From assembly GCA_903886485.1 (NCBI GenBank), contig CAISMH010000011.1:310001-374000 (forward strand): 64,000 nt of DNA. The letters are read 5' to 3'. Each line of letters begins with the position of its first letter. The first letter of the stretch is position 1. Under the pieces are notes generated by a model. It had not been told where the DNA came from. It saw nothing but the letters and a program-made list of their open reading frames with translations, and searched no databases. Shown piece after piece: positions 18,947-27,396 of the stretch. The position numbers were made by a program, and so were the translations under genes. This DNA is from an uncultured Burkholderiales bacterium (lineage in GTDB: Bacteria > Pseudomonadota > Gammaproteobacteria > Burkholderiales > Burkholderiaceae_C).

Positions 18947-19453
18947 ATGCCCAAGTTAGACATCCTCCGATTTCCAGACCCCAAGCTCCACACCGTTGCC
19001 AAGCCGGTGAAGGAGATAGATGCACGCATTCGCACCTTGATTGCCGACATGCTTGAGACCATGTACGACGCCAACGGTATCGGCTTGGCTGCCACACAAG
19101 TGGACGTACACGAACGCTTGGTGGTGATTGACACGTCTGAAGAGCGCGACGAACCCATGGTGCTTATTAACCCAGAAATCACGTGGATGGGGGACGAGCG
19201 CGTCAAAGGTGACGAAGGCTGTTTGTCGGTGCCCGGCATTTATGACGGCGTCGAGCGCGCCACACAGGTGAAGGTCAAAGCGCTGGATGAAAACGGCCAA
19301 GAGCGCACCATCGAGGCCGAAGGTTTGTTGGCCGTGTGCATCCAACATGAGCTGGACCATTTGCTCGGCAAAGTGTTTGTGGAATATCTCTCGCCTTTGA
19401 AGCGCAACCGCATCAAAACCAAAATGCTCAAAGCCTTGCGTGACGACGAATAA
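18947..19453 (+). CDS. def: Peptide deformylase
   Basis: A 168-residue metalloenzyme that removes the N-formyl group from nascent proteins. All three motifs are present: [16 protein letters not shown] (metal-binding Cys) and QHELDHLLG (two metal-binding His and catalytic Glu). The ATG at 18947 gives the normal start [14 protein letters not shown]; the frame is open further upstream, but that part overlaps dprA antisense and is not family-like. The stop abuts fmt directly, pairing deformylase with the formyltransferase that makes its substrate. Confidence 0.97.
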   Translation: MPKLDILRFPDPKLHTVAKPVKEIDARIRTLIADMLETMYDANGIGLAATQVDVHERLVVIDTSEERDEPMVLINPEITWMGDERVKGDEGCLSVPGIYDGVERATQVKVKALDENGQERTIEAEGLLAVCIQHELDHLLGKVFVEYLSPLKRNRIKTKMLKALRDDE

Positions 19454-20443
19454 ATGAGTCAGCCGCTTCGCGTCATCTTTGCGGGCACGCCCGAATTTGC
19501 GGCCACGGCCTTGGCGCAAATTTTGGCCGCAGGCCACGCCGTGCCCTTGGTGCTGACCCAGCCCGACCGCCCTGCGGGTCGCGGCATGAAGCTGCAAGCC
19601 TCGGCCGTCAAGCAACTGGCCGTGCAACACCACCTCCCCGTTGCCCAGCCTTTGAGTTTGCGCCTCGACGGCAAATATCCAGATGACGCAGCCGCAGCGC
19701 ACGCCGCGATTGCCGAGGCAAAAGCAGACGTGATGGTGGTGGCCGCCTATGGCCTCATCTTGCCGCAGTGGACGCTGGACGCGCCGCGTTTGGGCTGCCT
19801 CAACATTCACGCCTCCTTGTTGCCACGCTGGCGCGGTGCTGCGCCGATTCACCGTGCCATTGAGGCGGGTGACGCGCAAACGGGCGTGGTCATCATGCAA
19901 ATGGATGCGTGTCTGGACACTGGCGACATGCTGCTCACTGACAGGCTCGACATTGCCGCAGACGACACCACGGCCACCTTGCACGACCGCTTGGCCGACA
20001 TGGGTGGCGCGCTGGTGGTGCGTGCCTTGGCCGATGCACAAGCGGGCAAGTTGCAGCCTGTGAAGCAGCCCGAAGCAGGCATCACCTACGCCCACAAAAT
20101 TGACAAAGCAGAGGCCGCGGTGGATTGGCAGCAATCGGCGGAGGCGATTGGTAGACGTGTGCGTGCGTTCAATCCCTTCCCCGCTGCCTCGGCGCAACTG
20201 GGCGCAGACACCATCAAGCTGTGGCGCGCCACGGTGGACAACACCGCACACCACAAACCCGCCGGCACCGTGTTGAGTGCCGATGCGCAGGGCGTCCGCG
20301 TGGCGTGCGGCGAGGGCGTGTTGTGCGTGACCGAGTTGCAGCGTGCAGGCGGCAAACGCTTGAACGCCGCCGACTTTTTGCGCGGCTTTTCACTCACCGC
20401 TGGTCAGTGTTTTGAGCCACACACAGCACACAAAGGCCACTGA
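19454..20443 (+). CDS. fmt: Methionyl-tRNA formyltransferase
   Basis: A 329-residue enzyme that formylates initiator Met-tRNA using 10-formyltetrahydrofolate. The catalytic N-terminal domain has [38 protein letters not shown] (the Asn, His and SLLPRWRG folate motif) and ACLDTGDML. The C-terminal OB-like domain has [14 protein letters not shown] and [12 protein letters not shown]. It starts on the base after the def stop, and its own stop overlaps azlC (TGATG), so def-fmt-azlC-azlD read as one unit. Confidence 0.97.
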   Translation: MSQPLRVIFAGTPEFAATALAQILAAGHAVPLVLTQPDRPAGRGMKLQASAVKQLAVQHHLPVAQPLSLRLDGKYPDDAAAAHAAIAEAKADVMVVAAYGLILPQWTLDAPRLGCLNIHASLLPRWRGAAPIHRAIEAGDAQTGVVIMQMDACLDTGDMLLTDRLDIAADDTTATLHDRLADMGGALVVRALADAQAGKLQPVKQPEAGITYAHKIDKAEAAVDWQQSAEAIGRRVRAFNPFPAASAQLGADTIKLWRATVDNTAHHKPAGTVLSADAQGVRVACGEGVLCVTELQRAGGKRLNAADFLRGFSLTAGQCFEPHTAHKGH

Positions 20444-21174
20444 TGTTTTGGCAAGCTAGGCTCTACCAACACCCGGAATTCAAAGTCGGCATGCGTGACT
20501 TGGCACCGCAAGCCTTTGGACAAATTGCTTGGGCCTTGATGACGGGCGTGGCCTTGGTCAAGTCAGGCATGAGTGTGTTTGAGTCTGTGTTCATGACGCT
20601 GGTGGTGTATGCGGGCAGCTCGCAACTCGCGGCGACGCCACTCATCGTGGCGGGCGCACCCGCATGGGTGGTGTTGGCCGCTGGCTTTTGCGTGAACTTG
20701 CGTTTTGTGGTGTTTAGCTTGCACATGCGCGGCTACCTCATGCATTTGCCACGTGTGCCGCGCATCGTGACGGGCTACTTCAATACCGACCCGACCTATG
20801 TGTTGTTCACCCGCCGTTTTGCACACCCTGCAGACACCGACGAACTGCGCCTCACGCAAGAGGCTTATTTGGCGGGCTTGAGTTTTGCCAATTGGAGCAG
20901 TTGGATCAGTTGCAGCTTGCTGGGCATTGCCTTGGCCAACGCCATTCCGCCCTCTTGGGGTTTGGCATTTGCGGGTATTTTGTGTTTGCTGGGCATCCAG
21001 TGCTCGTTGGCCAGCTCACGTTTGCGTGTGTTGTCTGCCATCGTCGCAGGCATGGTGGCGGTGCTGGCCTATGCCTTGCCTTTGAAACTCAACATCGTGC
21101 TGGCCATTGTCATGGCCGTGGTGGCCTGCTTGATGGCAGAGCAGCTCAAGGCTTTGAAAGCGCGGGCGGCATGA
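20443..21174 (+). CDS. azlC: AzlC family branched-chain amino acid exporter, large subunit
   Basis: A 243-residue inner-membrane protein with about seven hydrophobic segments. AzlC features include ALVKSGMSVFESVFMTLVVY, AGSSQLAATPLIVAGAPAW and NLRFVVFSLHMRGYLMHLPR. With AzlD it exports branched-chain amino acids or analogues in the YgaZH manner. It overlaps fmt by one base and azlD by four, so it is translationally coupled. The exact substrate is inferred from the family only. Confidence 0.9.
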   Translation: MFWQARLYQHPEFKVGMRDLAPQAFGQIAWALMTGVALVKSGMSVFESVFMTLVVYAGSSQLAATPLIVAGAPAWVVLAAGFCVNLRFVVFSLHMRGYLMHLPRVPRIVTGYFNTDPTYVLFTRRFAHPADTDELRLTQEAYLAGLSFANWSSWISCSLLGIALANAIPPSWGLAFAGILCLLGIQCSLASSRLRVLSAIVAGMVAVLAYALPLKLNIVLAIVMAVVACLMAEQLKALKARAA

Positions 21175-21521
21175 GCAGCGTTGAATTGAACGTGACCGAC
21201 GCGTGGACCCTGTGGGTCATTGTGGGCTTGGCCATCATCACGGCCGTGACGCGCAGCTTTTTCTTCTTGAGCAACCGCGAATGGCACTTGCCCCACTGGG
21301 CACAGCGCGGTTTGCAATACGCGCCCATCGCCGCCTTGTCCGCGGTGGTCGTGCCTGAAATTGTGATGAGCCAAGGCGAGTTGATTGCCACTTGGCAAGA
21401 CGCCCGCCTCTTTGCGGCCGCGGTGGGCGTGGCGGTGTACTTTGTCAAGCGCGATGTGTTGCTGACCATCGTGCTGGGCATGGCGGTGTACTTGCCCTTG
21501 CACATGGGGCTGGGCTGGTAA
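21171..21521 (+). CDS. azlD: AzlD family transporter, small subunit
   Basis: A 116-residue inner-membrane protein starting MSSVELNVTDAWTLWVIVGL, with four hydrophobic helices and the AzlD-typical AVTRSFFFLSNREWHLPHW and QYAPIAALSAVVVPEI. The ATG at 21171 overlaps the azlC stop by four bases (ATGA). The frame is open far upstream inside azlC, but the coupled start is the family one. It is the small partner of AzlC in a two-component amino-acid exporter. Confidence 0.9.
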   Translation: MSSVELNVTDAWTLWVIVGLAIITAVTRSFFFLSNREWHLPHWAQRGLQYAPIAALSAVVVPEIVMSQGELIATWQDARLFAAAVGVAVYFVKRDVLLTIVLGMAVYLPLHMGLGW

Positions 21522-21556
21522 GCCACGCACCTTCAGCGGTTGACGTTTGTAGAAAC

Positions 21557-21940
21557 TTAGCCGCGCACAAACAAGGTCACGAGTTCGTCAGGCCCCACTT
21601 GGCGGCTCCAGTGGCCGTGCACTTTGGCGTCAAACGTGGCGCCTGCGGGCAACACATCGGCGGAGTAAAAGTGCTCGCCCGGACCAAAGACGCGCGACGT
21701 GCCGTCTTGCAAAAAGATTTCCATCTGACCTTCCAACACAAACAACCACTGCGGGTTGTCCGTGCAATGAAAGTCGCTGCAAAACCCCACAGGGCTGCGA
21801 CGCAACTGGAACCCACTGCTGGGCATGAGGGGGGACAAACGGGCTTGCGGCTTGCCCTCGGTGAGTTCGACCGTTTCCTCGCGGAAACGCGCGAAGCCGT
21901 CGGTGTCGGTGAAGAGGATGACTTGGTTGAATGTGCTCAT
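21557..21940 (-). CDS. Cupin-domain protein
   Basis: A 127-residue protein with a single cupin fold. It has CSDFHCTDNPQWLFVLEGQM with LQDG and a second motif GPGEHFYSADVLPAGATFDAK, where metal-binding His and Glu positions are partly kept. Neither an enzymatic partner nor a DNA-binding domain is present. It is transcribed toward azlD and stands alone, divergent from the SDR. Small single-cupin proteins bind metals and small ligands; no specific reaction can be assigned. Confidence 0.75.
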   Translation of the reverse strand: MSTFNQVILFTDTDGFARFREETVELTEGKPQARLSPLMPSSGFQLRRSPVGFCSDFHCTDNPQWLFVLEGQMEIFLQDGTSRVFGPGEHFYSADVLPAGATFDAKVHGHWSRQVGPDELVTLFVRG

Positions 21941-22051
21941 GGCGTTACTTTAGCCTGACTAAGCACGCGACACGGCTTACGCACAAGAGACAACCCTGCT
22001 GGCGAGGGCCTTGAGTTTGTTCACAATCAGACTTTTACACAGGAGTACCCC

Positions 22052-22801
22052 ATGAGCAAAGTAGCACTCGTCACAGGCGCCAGTTCAGGCATTGGCAAGG
22101 CGTGCGCTTTGGCCTTGCTGGCTGAAGGGTGGCGGGTGTTGTTGGTGGGGCGTCGTGCGGACGCACTGCACGCCACGGTGCAAGCGGCGGGCGCAAATGC
22201 CAGCCATGCTTTGGCTGTGCCTTGTGATGTGAGCGACGAGGATGACGTGGCCAAGTTGTTTGAGCAGGTGCGCGTGAACTACGGCCGCTTGGATTTGTTG
22301 TTCAACAACGCCGGTATCTTTTTGCCCGCCACCATGCCCGGCGATTTGTCTGGGGCCGATTGGCGTCGCTCGGTGGATGTGAATTTCAATGGCGCGTTTT
22401 ATTGCCTCTCGCACGCGTTCAAGCTGATGAAAGATCAAAGCCCACAGGGTGGGCGCATCATCAACAACGGCTCGATTTCGGCGCATGCACCGCGCCCCGG
22501 CTCGATTGCCTACACGGCCACCAAGCACGCCATCACCGGCATGACCAAGGCCGCGTCACTGGACGGTCGTGCGTTTGACATTGCGGTGGGCCAGATTGAC
22601 ATTGGCAACGTGGCCAGCGACATGACCGAAAAGTTCGCCGCAGGCGCGTTGCAAGCGGACGGCAGCGTCAAACCCGAAGCGCGCATGGACATGCAAGGGG
22701 TGGTCGATAGCTTCATGGCCATGGCGCGTTTACCGCTGTCGGCCAATGTGCTGTTCATGACGGTGATGGCAACCAAGATGCCGTTTGTGGGGCGGGGCTA
22801 A
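22052..22801 (+). CDS. Short-chain dehydrogenase/reductase
   Basis: A 249-residue NAD(P)-dependent oxidoreductase with a complete classical SDR set: TGASSGIGKA at the N-terminus, NNAGIF, the catalytic Ser in NNGSISAHAPRPGS and YTATK for Tyr and Lys. Arg residues after the second strand (VGRRADAL) favour NADP. An AGGAG ribosome site precedes the ATG. It is monocistronic between the cupin gene and pgk, so the substrate is unknown. Confidence 0.88.
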   Translation: MSKVALVTGASSGIGKACALALLAEGWRVLLVGRRADALHATVQAAGANASHALAVPCDVSDEDDVAKLFEQVRVNYGRLDLLFNNAGIFLPATMPGDLSGADWRRSVDVNFNGAFYCLSHAFKLMKDQSPQGGRIINNGSISAHAPRPGSIAYTATKHAITGMTKAASLDGRAFDIAVGQIDIGNVASDMTEKFAAGALQADGSVKPEARMDMQGVVDSFMAMARLPLSANVLFMTVMATKMPFVGRG

Positions 22802-22821
22802 CACAGCTTCACGAAGCTCTT

Positions 22822-22846
22822 GGCCTTGCCAATTTCGTGCAAGGTC
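22822..22846 (+). terminator. Possible weak terminator after the SDR
   Basis: A stem GGCCTTGC / GCAAGGTC (one G-U pair) with a 9-base loop lies at 22822-22846, and a TTTT run follows about four bases later. A small AGCTTC/GAAGCT hairpin precedes it at 22805-22818. They sit in the 90-base gap between the SDR stop and pgk. The T-run is short, so this could instead belong to the pgk leader. Confidence 0.3.
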
Positions 22847-22891
22847 GAACTTTTAGAATCTACCTAGTTTCTAACTTTTCCCCAATCCAAC

Positions 22892-24085
22892 ATGAACGTC
22901 ATTCGCTTCTCTGATTTGTGCGCCAACGGCTCGGCCAAAGGCAAACGTGTGTTCATCCGCGCCGACCTCAACGTGCCGCAAGATGACGCAGGCCACATCA
23001 CCGAAGACACGCGCATCCGCGCCTCTGTGCCCGCGATTGAGATGGCGCTCAAAGCGGGCGCAGCGGTGATGGTCACCTCGCACTTGGGTCGCCCCACCGA
23101 GGGCGAGTTCAAGCCCGCCGATTCCTTGGCGCCCGTGGCCAAACGCTTGGGCGAGCTGTTGGGCCGCGATGTCCCGCTGATTGCCAACTGGGTGGACGGC
23201 GTGAAAGTTGAGCCCGGCCACGTGGTGTTGCTGGAAAACTGCCGCGTCAACAAGGGTGAGAAAAAGAACAACGACGAACTGGCCCGCAAGCTGGGCGCCT
23301 TGTGCGACATCTTTGTGCACGACGCGTTTGGCACCTCGCACCGCGCCGAAGGCACGACTTACGGCATTGCGCAATACGCGCCCGTGGCCTGTGCAGGCCC
23401 TTTGTTGGCAGCCGAGATTGACGCCATCACCAAGGCCTTGGCCAACCCCAAACGCCCACTGGCCGCCATCGTGGCGGGCAGCAAGGTGTCCACCAAGCTG
23501 ACCATCCTCAAGAGCTTGGCCAGCAACGTGGACCAGCTCATCGTGGGCGGCGGTATTGCCAACACCTTCATGTTGGCTGCGGGCTTGAACATCGGCAAGA
23601 GCTTGGCTGAGCACGACTTGGTGGACGAAGCCAAAGCCGTGATCGCGTTGATGAAGTCACGCGGCGCCGAAGTGCCCATCCCCACCGATGTGGTGACCGC
23701 CAAGACCTTTGCCGCAGATGCGGTAGCCACCGTGAAGCAAGCCACCGACGTGGCTGACGACGACATGATTTTGGACATTGGCCCAGAGACCGCCGCCAAG
23801 CTGGCTGCGCAGTTGATGAAGGCGGGCACGATTGTGTGGAACGGTCCTGTGGGCGTGTTTGAGTTTGCGGCGTTTGAGCACGGCACCAAAACCATTGCTC
23901 ACGCGATTGCCGAATCCAGCGCCTTCAGCATTGCCGGCGGTGGCGACACCTTGGCGGCCATTGCCAAGTACGGCATTGAAAAACAAGTGGGTTACATCTC
24001 AACGGGCGGCGGCGCTTTCTTGGAGGTGCTGGAAGGCAAGACCTTGCCTGCGTTTGAGATTTTGACCAAGCGCGCTGCGGGTTAA
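22892..24085 (+). CDS. pgk: Phosphoglycerate kinase
   Basis: A 397-residue glycolytic and gluconeogenic enzyme that transfers phosphate between 1,3-bisphosphoglycerate and ADP. The N-terminal signature is [20 protein letters not shown]. Substrate-site motifs follow: [23 protein letters not shown] and [15 protein letters not shown]. The C-terminal nucleotide domain has [15 protein letters not shown] and [13 protein letters not shown]. Length is normal. It leads a run of central-metabolism genes (pyk, fba downstream) but is separated from them by two minus-strand genes. Its stop directly abuts the convergent gene at 24086. Confidence 0.97.
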   Translation: MNVIRFSDLCANGSAKGKRVFIRADLNVPQDDAGHITEDTRIRASVPAIEMALKAGAAVMVTSHLGRPTEGEFKPADSLAPVAKRLGELLGRDVPLIANWVDGVKVEPGHVVLLENCRVNKGEKKNNDELARKLGALCDIFVHDAFGTSHRAEGTTYGIAQYAPVACAGPLLAAEIDAITKALANPKRPLAAIVAGSKVSTKLTILKSLASNVDQLIVGGGIANTFMLAAGLNIGKSLAEHDLVDEAKAVIALMKSRGAEVPIPTDVVTAKTFAADAVATVKQATDVADDDMILDIGPETAAKLAAQLMKAGTIVWNGPVGVFEFAAFEHGTKTIAHAIAESSAFSIAGGGDTLAAIAKYGIEKQVGYISTGGGAFLEVLEGKTLPAFEILTKRAAG

Positions 24086-24457
24086 TTACCAAGCACAAGC
24101 AAACGAAAACAACTGCCGACTCATGCTGTCTTGGCTGATCGGTCGCCAGCCTTCAGGGACAGGCAAGGCTTTGATGGCGGGGCCGTTGCCCATTTTGTTG
24201 GGGTGGCTGGTGGCGCTGAGGGTTTTGTATTTGCCTTCGGTGCAGTCGTAGTCGATGTTTGATTTGACGGATTGCTGCCCTGTGGCATCGGGGGCAGTCA
24301 GGTCGTACACCACCCAAACGCGGCGGTTGTAGCCCATTTTTTGGATGGACATGGAGTCGATGTAGACGGTGGCTACTTCGTTGCGCGTGACTGTCACCCA
24401 CATGGCATGCACAGCCGTAGAGCAAAGCAAGAGTGAAATTAAAACAAGGCGTTTCAT
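24086..24457 (-). CDS. Surface-adhesin E-like exported protein
   Basis: A 123-residue protein with a clear signal peptide (MKRLVLISLLLCSTAVHA). The mature part has YIDSMSIQKMGYNRRVWVVY, NIDYDCTEGKYKTLSA and a final W..I..DSMSRQLFSFACAW. The pattern (YID..SI, VW..YD, YDC, C-terminal Cys) resembles the surface-adhesin protein E family, small periplasmic or surface proteins. Two Cys could form a disulphide. No binding function is shown here. It is convergent with pgk without a gap, and lies downstream of the desaturase, from which a terminator separates it. Confidence 0.65.
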   Translation of the reverse strand: MKRLVLISLLLCSTAVHAMWVTVTRNEVATVYIDSMSIQKMGYNRRVWVVYDLTAPDATGQQSVKSNIDYDCTEGKYKTLSATSHPNKMGNGPAIKALPVPEGWRPISQDSMSRQLFSFACAW

Positions 24458-24473
24458 GGCTGGAAGCGTACAA

Positions 24474-24510
24474 GAAAAAGCCCCGTAAATTCGTGAGAAC
24501 TGACGGGGCT
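24474..24510 (-). terminator. Rho-independent terminator of the desaturase gene
   Basis: Read on the minus strand, an 8-bp stem AGCCCCGT / ACGGGGCT (24503-24510 with 24479-24486) with a 16-base loop is followed at once by TTTTT. It lies 17 bases beyond the desaturase stop, so it should end that transcript before the adhesin-E-like gene. Confidence 0.85.
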
Positions 24511-24526
24511 GAGGAAGCTTTGCTGA

Positions 24527-25612
24527 TTAAGCGGTCTTCATCGCGCGGGGGCTGGTGACGGTGCCATCGTAAGTGGTCCAACTGTCGGTCTTGAAGTCAT
24601 ACAGCTTGCAGTCGCGTGCTGTTTGGAAGTACCAGCGCCAAGAGAACGGCTGCACGATGATGCGCTCTGGCAGCAACTCTTCGAGCTTGCTTTGGGCTTG
24701 CTTCAACTTGTAGAGCGGGATGCTCATGTCCAAGTGGTGTGCGGTGTGCTCCATGATGTGGTGCATCAGCGCGCCGATGTTGAACGGGAAGGTCAAGTGC
24801 ACGGTGGTGGACACGAATGGCGAGGCCTTGGACCAACCGGTGCGCTCTTCGTGCCAAGACACGTCCACATGGGTGTGGTGCACGTAGACCACGAAACCAA
24901 TCATGGTGACCCAGAAGAAGAAGGGCACAACCACGCCCATCAACAACATGTAGGCCACGGATTGTTCAGTGGCCAATGCAGCCCACACCATCGCAGCCAC
25001 CCACGCAGCGCCAAAGGCGGTGATCAGCAAACAGTCTTTGATGAAAATGGGGCGGCGTGTGGGCATGTTCTTCTCGTTGGGGAACACCATCTTGTTCCAC
25101 CAGATTTCGATCATGTAGTACAGGCCAGGCGCCCAGCCGCTGCGGTAGATGCGGTCTTTGAGTTGCGCCCACTTGCTCAAGGCTGCGAACTCTTCAGGGG
25201 TGTAAGGGGCCCACACGAAGTCGAAGTTTTTGAGGTTGGTGTAGCCGTGGTGCACTACGTTGTGGCCAATGTCCCACAAGCTGTAAGCCGTCAATGAAGG
25301 CAAGAACGCAATGCGTCCTAACCATTTGTTGAGGTTGCGGTGTGGGGTTAGGCTTTGGTGACACGCGTCATGGCCGATGATGAACAAGCGGCCGATCACA
25401 AAGCCAGCAGCGCAGCCGCTCAGCAGCTTGGCCCACCAAGCGTCAAAGTACACGGTGCCAGCCATCAGCGCGGCCCAAAGCACGTAGTCACAGACGAGCA
25501 ACACCACGGCCAGCACGGTGGTGCGCTCGGCCAGAGGAATCAGCCACTCGCGCATGACTTTGCGGTGTGGCATGGGCTCGCCGGGGAGGATAGGTTGGAT
25601 GTGTGTTGTCAT
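24527..25612 (-). CDS. Membrane fatty acid desaturase
   Basis: A 361-residue integral membrane di-iron enzyme of the FA_desaturase family. The three histidine boxes are HDACH, HNVVHH and HHIMEHTAHH. Hydrophobic pairs lie at about residues 28-70 and 190-245. It should insert a double bond into an acyl chain with O2 and reduced ferredoxin or cytochrome, adjusting membrane fluidity; it could also hydroxylate. No Shine-Dalgarno sequence precedes the ATG, and a -10-like TAAGAT at 25622-25627 would start transcription about at the ATG. An FNR/CRP-like box lies further upstream (25649-25662). Confidence 0.88.
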   Translation of the reverse strand: MTTHIQPILPGEPMPHRKVMREWLIPLAERTTVLAVVLLVCDYVLWAALMAGTVYFDAWWAKLLSGCAAGFVIGRLFIIGHDACHQSLTPHRNLNKWLGRIAFLPSLTAYSLWDIGHNVVHHGYTNLKNFDFVWAPYTPEEFAALSKWAQLKDRIYRSGWAPGLYYMIEIWWNKMVFPNEKNMPTRRPIFIKDCLLITAFGAAWVAAMVWAALATEQSVAYMLLMGVVVPFFFWVTMIGFVVYVHHTHVDVSWHEERTGWSKASPFVSTTVHLTFPFNIGALMHHIMEHTAHHLDMSIPLYKLKQAQSKLEELLPERIIVQPFSWRWYFQTARDCKLYDFKTDSWTTYDGTVTSPRAMKTA

Positions 25613-25629
25613 AGGAAATGAATCTTAGG

Positions 25630-25727
25630 TGGCCCTTGGCCAACTGCACTGATTTGAATCAAAAAGCTCCGTGATTATCGCCGTTTCAGCTCTGACAAGG
25701 CGTTTACCCGTGCAGTGGCCAAGGCCA
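25630..25727. repeat. Long interrupted inverted repeat between desaturase and pyk
   Basis: The arm at 25630-25649 (TGGCC-C-TTGGCC-A-ACTGCAC) and the arm at 25710-25727 (GTGCAGT-GGCCAA-GGCCA) are reverse complements over 18 bases apart from two single-base bulges. About 60 bases separate them. This could form a cruciform or a large RNA hairpin, or be a small MITE-like repeat. It is seen directly; the role is unknown. Confidence 0.5.
25649..25662 (-). promoter_or_regulatory. FNR/CRP-family-like box upstream of the desaturase
   Basis: On the minus strand the sequence TTGAT-TCAA-ATCAG matches the FNR/Anr consensus TTGAT-N4-ATCAA at nine of ten positions. With the -10-like TAAGAT at 25622-25627 and a start near 25614, the box centre would fall close to -41.5, the class II activator position. 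That geometry is inference; the motif match is direct. Confidence 0.45.
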
Positions 25728-25846
25728 TGCGATTTAAACGAAGTCGAAAGCACCTATTCATTGGGCAGCTGGAGCGCAAAAGCAAGGCAAAACCGAGCTT
25801 CAGGCATGCAAGAATGAGGCAAACAAAATCAAACAGGAGACTCCTC

Positions 25847-27280
25847 ATGGCGCGTCATGCCACCAAAATTGTTGCCACCCTTGGCCCTGCTTCCAGCGAC
25901 CCTGCTTTGCTGGAAGCCATGATCCGTGCCGGCGTGAATGTGGTGCGCCTCAACTTTAGTCACGGCAAAGCCCAAGACCACATTGACCGCGCCCGTTTGG
26001 TGCGTGAAGCCGCTGCCCGTGCAGGCCGCGAGGTGGCCATCATGGCCGACTTGCAAGGCCCCAAGATTCGCGTGGGCAAGTTTGTGGACGGCAAGGTCAT
26101 GCTGGAGAACGGTGCCAAGTTTGTGCTCGATGCTTCACGCACCGAACCTGGTGACTTGCAAGGCGTGGGCCTCGACTACAAAGAACTGCCCCGTGATGTG
26201 AAGCCCGGCGACTTGTTGTTGCTCAACGATGGCTTGATTGTGTTGACGGTCGAGGCCGTGCGTGGCGAGCAAGTCCACACCACCGTCAAAGTAGGTGGCG
26301 AGTTGTCCAACAACAAAGGCATCAACAAACAAGGTGGCGGCTTGACCGCCCCAGCCCTCACGGGCAAAGACATGGAAGACATCAAAACCGCGATGAGTTT
26401 TCAAGCCGACTACCTCGCCGTGAGCTTCCCCAAAAACGCCACCGACATGGAAATGGCGCGTCAACTCGCCAACGTGGCGGGGGCTGAATACAAACACAAG
26501 CCGGGCTTGATTGCCAAGATCGAGCGTGCCGAGGCCATTCCATTGCTGGACGAAATTTTGCGTGCCAGCGACGGCATCATGGTGGCGCGTGGTGACTTGG
26601 CCGTCGAGGTGGGCAATGCCGCGGTGCCGGCCTTGCAAAAACGCATGATCAAATTGGCGCGTCAACATGACAAAGTGGTCATCACCGCCACGCAGATGAT
26701 GGAGAGCATGATCACCAACCCCGTGCCCACCCGTGCCGAGGTGAGTGACGTGGCCAACGCCGTGCTCGACGGCACCGACGCCGTGATGCTGAGTGCGGAA
26801 ACCGCCGCAGGCAAATACCCGCTGGAAACCGTGCAAGAAATGTCCAAAATTTGCGCCGCTGCCGAAGCTGCCGAAGATGTGGAACTCGACGCCGACTTCA
26901 AAGGCCAAACCTTCACTCGCATTGACCAAACCATTGCCATGGGCGCCTTGTTCACCGCGCACCACTTGGGCGCCAAGGCCATCGTGGCCTTGACCGAGTC
27001 GGGCTCGACCGCGCTGTGGATGAGCCGCCACCGCATTCACATTCCGATTTACGCGGTGACCACCAAGGTGGCGTCACAACGACGCATGGCTTTGTTTCGC
27101 AACGTGCGTCCCTTGTTGATGGACACCAGCGCCGACCGCGACACCGCCTTGGCCCAAGCCGAAGCACATTTGAAGTTGCGCGAAATCGTGGACACGGGTG
27201 ATGTGTACGCCATCACCTGCGGCGACCCCATGGGCACGCCCGGCGGCACCAATATGCTGCGTATTTGCGAAGTGCGATAA
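25847..27280 (+). CDS. pyk: Pyruvate kinase
   Basis: A 477-residue glycolytic enzyme making pyruvate and ATP from phosphoenolpyruvate. The start MARHATKIVATLGPASSD follows an AGGAGA ribosome site; the frame stays open upstream to 25715 without family similarity. Motifs: VRLNFSHG, MADLQGPKIRVG, the catalytic region LIAKIERAEAI, MVARGDLAVEVG, KVVITATQMMESMI and SAETAAGKYPLE. The C-terminal regulatory domain follows (about 350-477). It lies between the desaturase and fba; no other glycolytic gene is cotranscribed with certainty. Confidence 0.97.
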   Translation: MARHATKIVATLGPASSDPALLEAMIRAGVNVVRLNFSHGKAQDHIDRARLVREAAARAGREVAIMADLQGPKIRVGKFVDGKVMLENGAKFVLDASRTEPGDLQGVGLDYKELPRDVKPGDLLLLNDGLIVLTVEAVRGEQVHTTVKVGGELSNNKGINKQGGGLTAPALTGKDMEDIKTAMSFQADYLAVSFPKNATDMEMARQLANVAGAEYKHKPGLIAKIERAEAIPLLDEILRASDGIMVARGDLAVEVGNAAVPALQKRMIKLARQHDKVVITATQMMESMITNPVPTRAEVSDVANAVLDGTDAVMLSAETAAGKYPLETVQEMSKICAAAEAAEDVELDADFKGQTFTRIDQTIAMGALFTAHHLGAKAIVALTESGSTALWMSRHRIHIPIYAVTTKVASQRRMALFRNVRPLLMDTSADRDTALAQAEAHLKLREIVDTGDVYAITCGDPMGTPGGTNMLRICEVR

Positions 27281-27327
27281 CACCCCTGACTTCCCCGTGA
27301 CAGCTGGCGGGCCTCTGCGCCTGTCCG

Positions 27328-27355
27328 TTGGGGGCGGTGCTGCCGCCTTTAAAAT
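27328..27355 (+). promoter_or_regulatory. Possible fba promoter overlapping a GC hairpin
   Basis: TTGGGG (27328-27333), a 16-base spacer and TAAAAT (27350-27355) make a plausible sigma-70 promoter about 40 bases before the fba ATG. The spacer holds a GGCGG-TGCTG-CCGCC hairpin followed by TTTAAAATT, which could equally be a weak terminator for pyk. Both readings rest on pattern only. Confidence 0.4.
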
Positions 27356-27396
27356 TGTGCGCAGTTACATCAGTTTTTAATTTTTGAGGATTCCCC

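Noticed and set aside
18956..20254. A 432-codon open frame on the minus strand across def and fmt
   Set aside because: It is antisense to two certain genes, has low-complexity His/Gly/Arg-rich composition typical of GC-rich shadow frames, and shows no domain.
27301..27396. Possible small RNA or riboswitch before fba
   Set aside because: Only short GC hairpins and a promoter-like pair are visible; nothing matches a known riboswitch fold.
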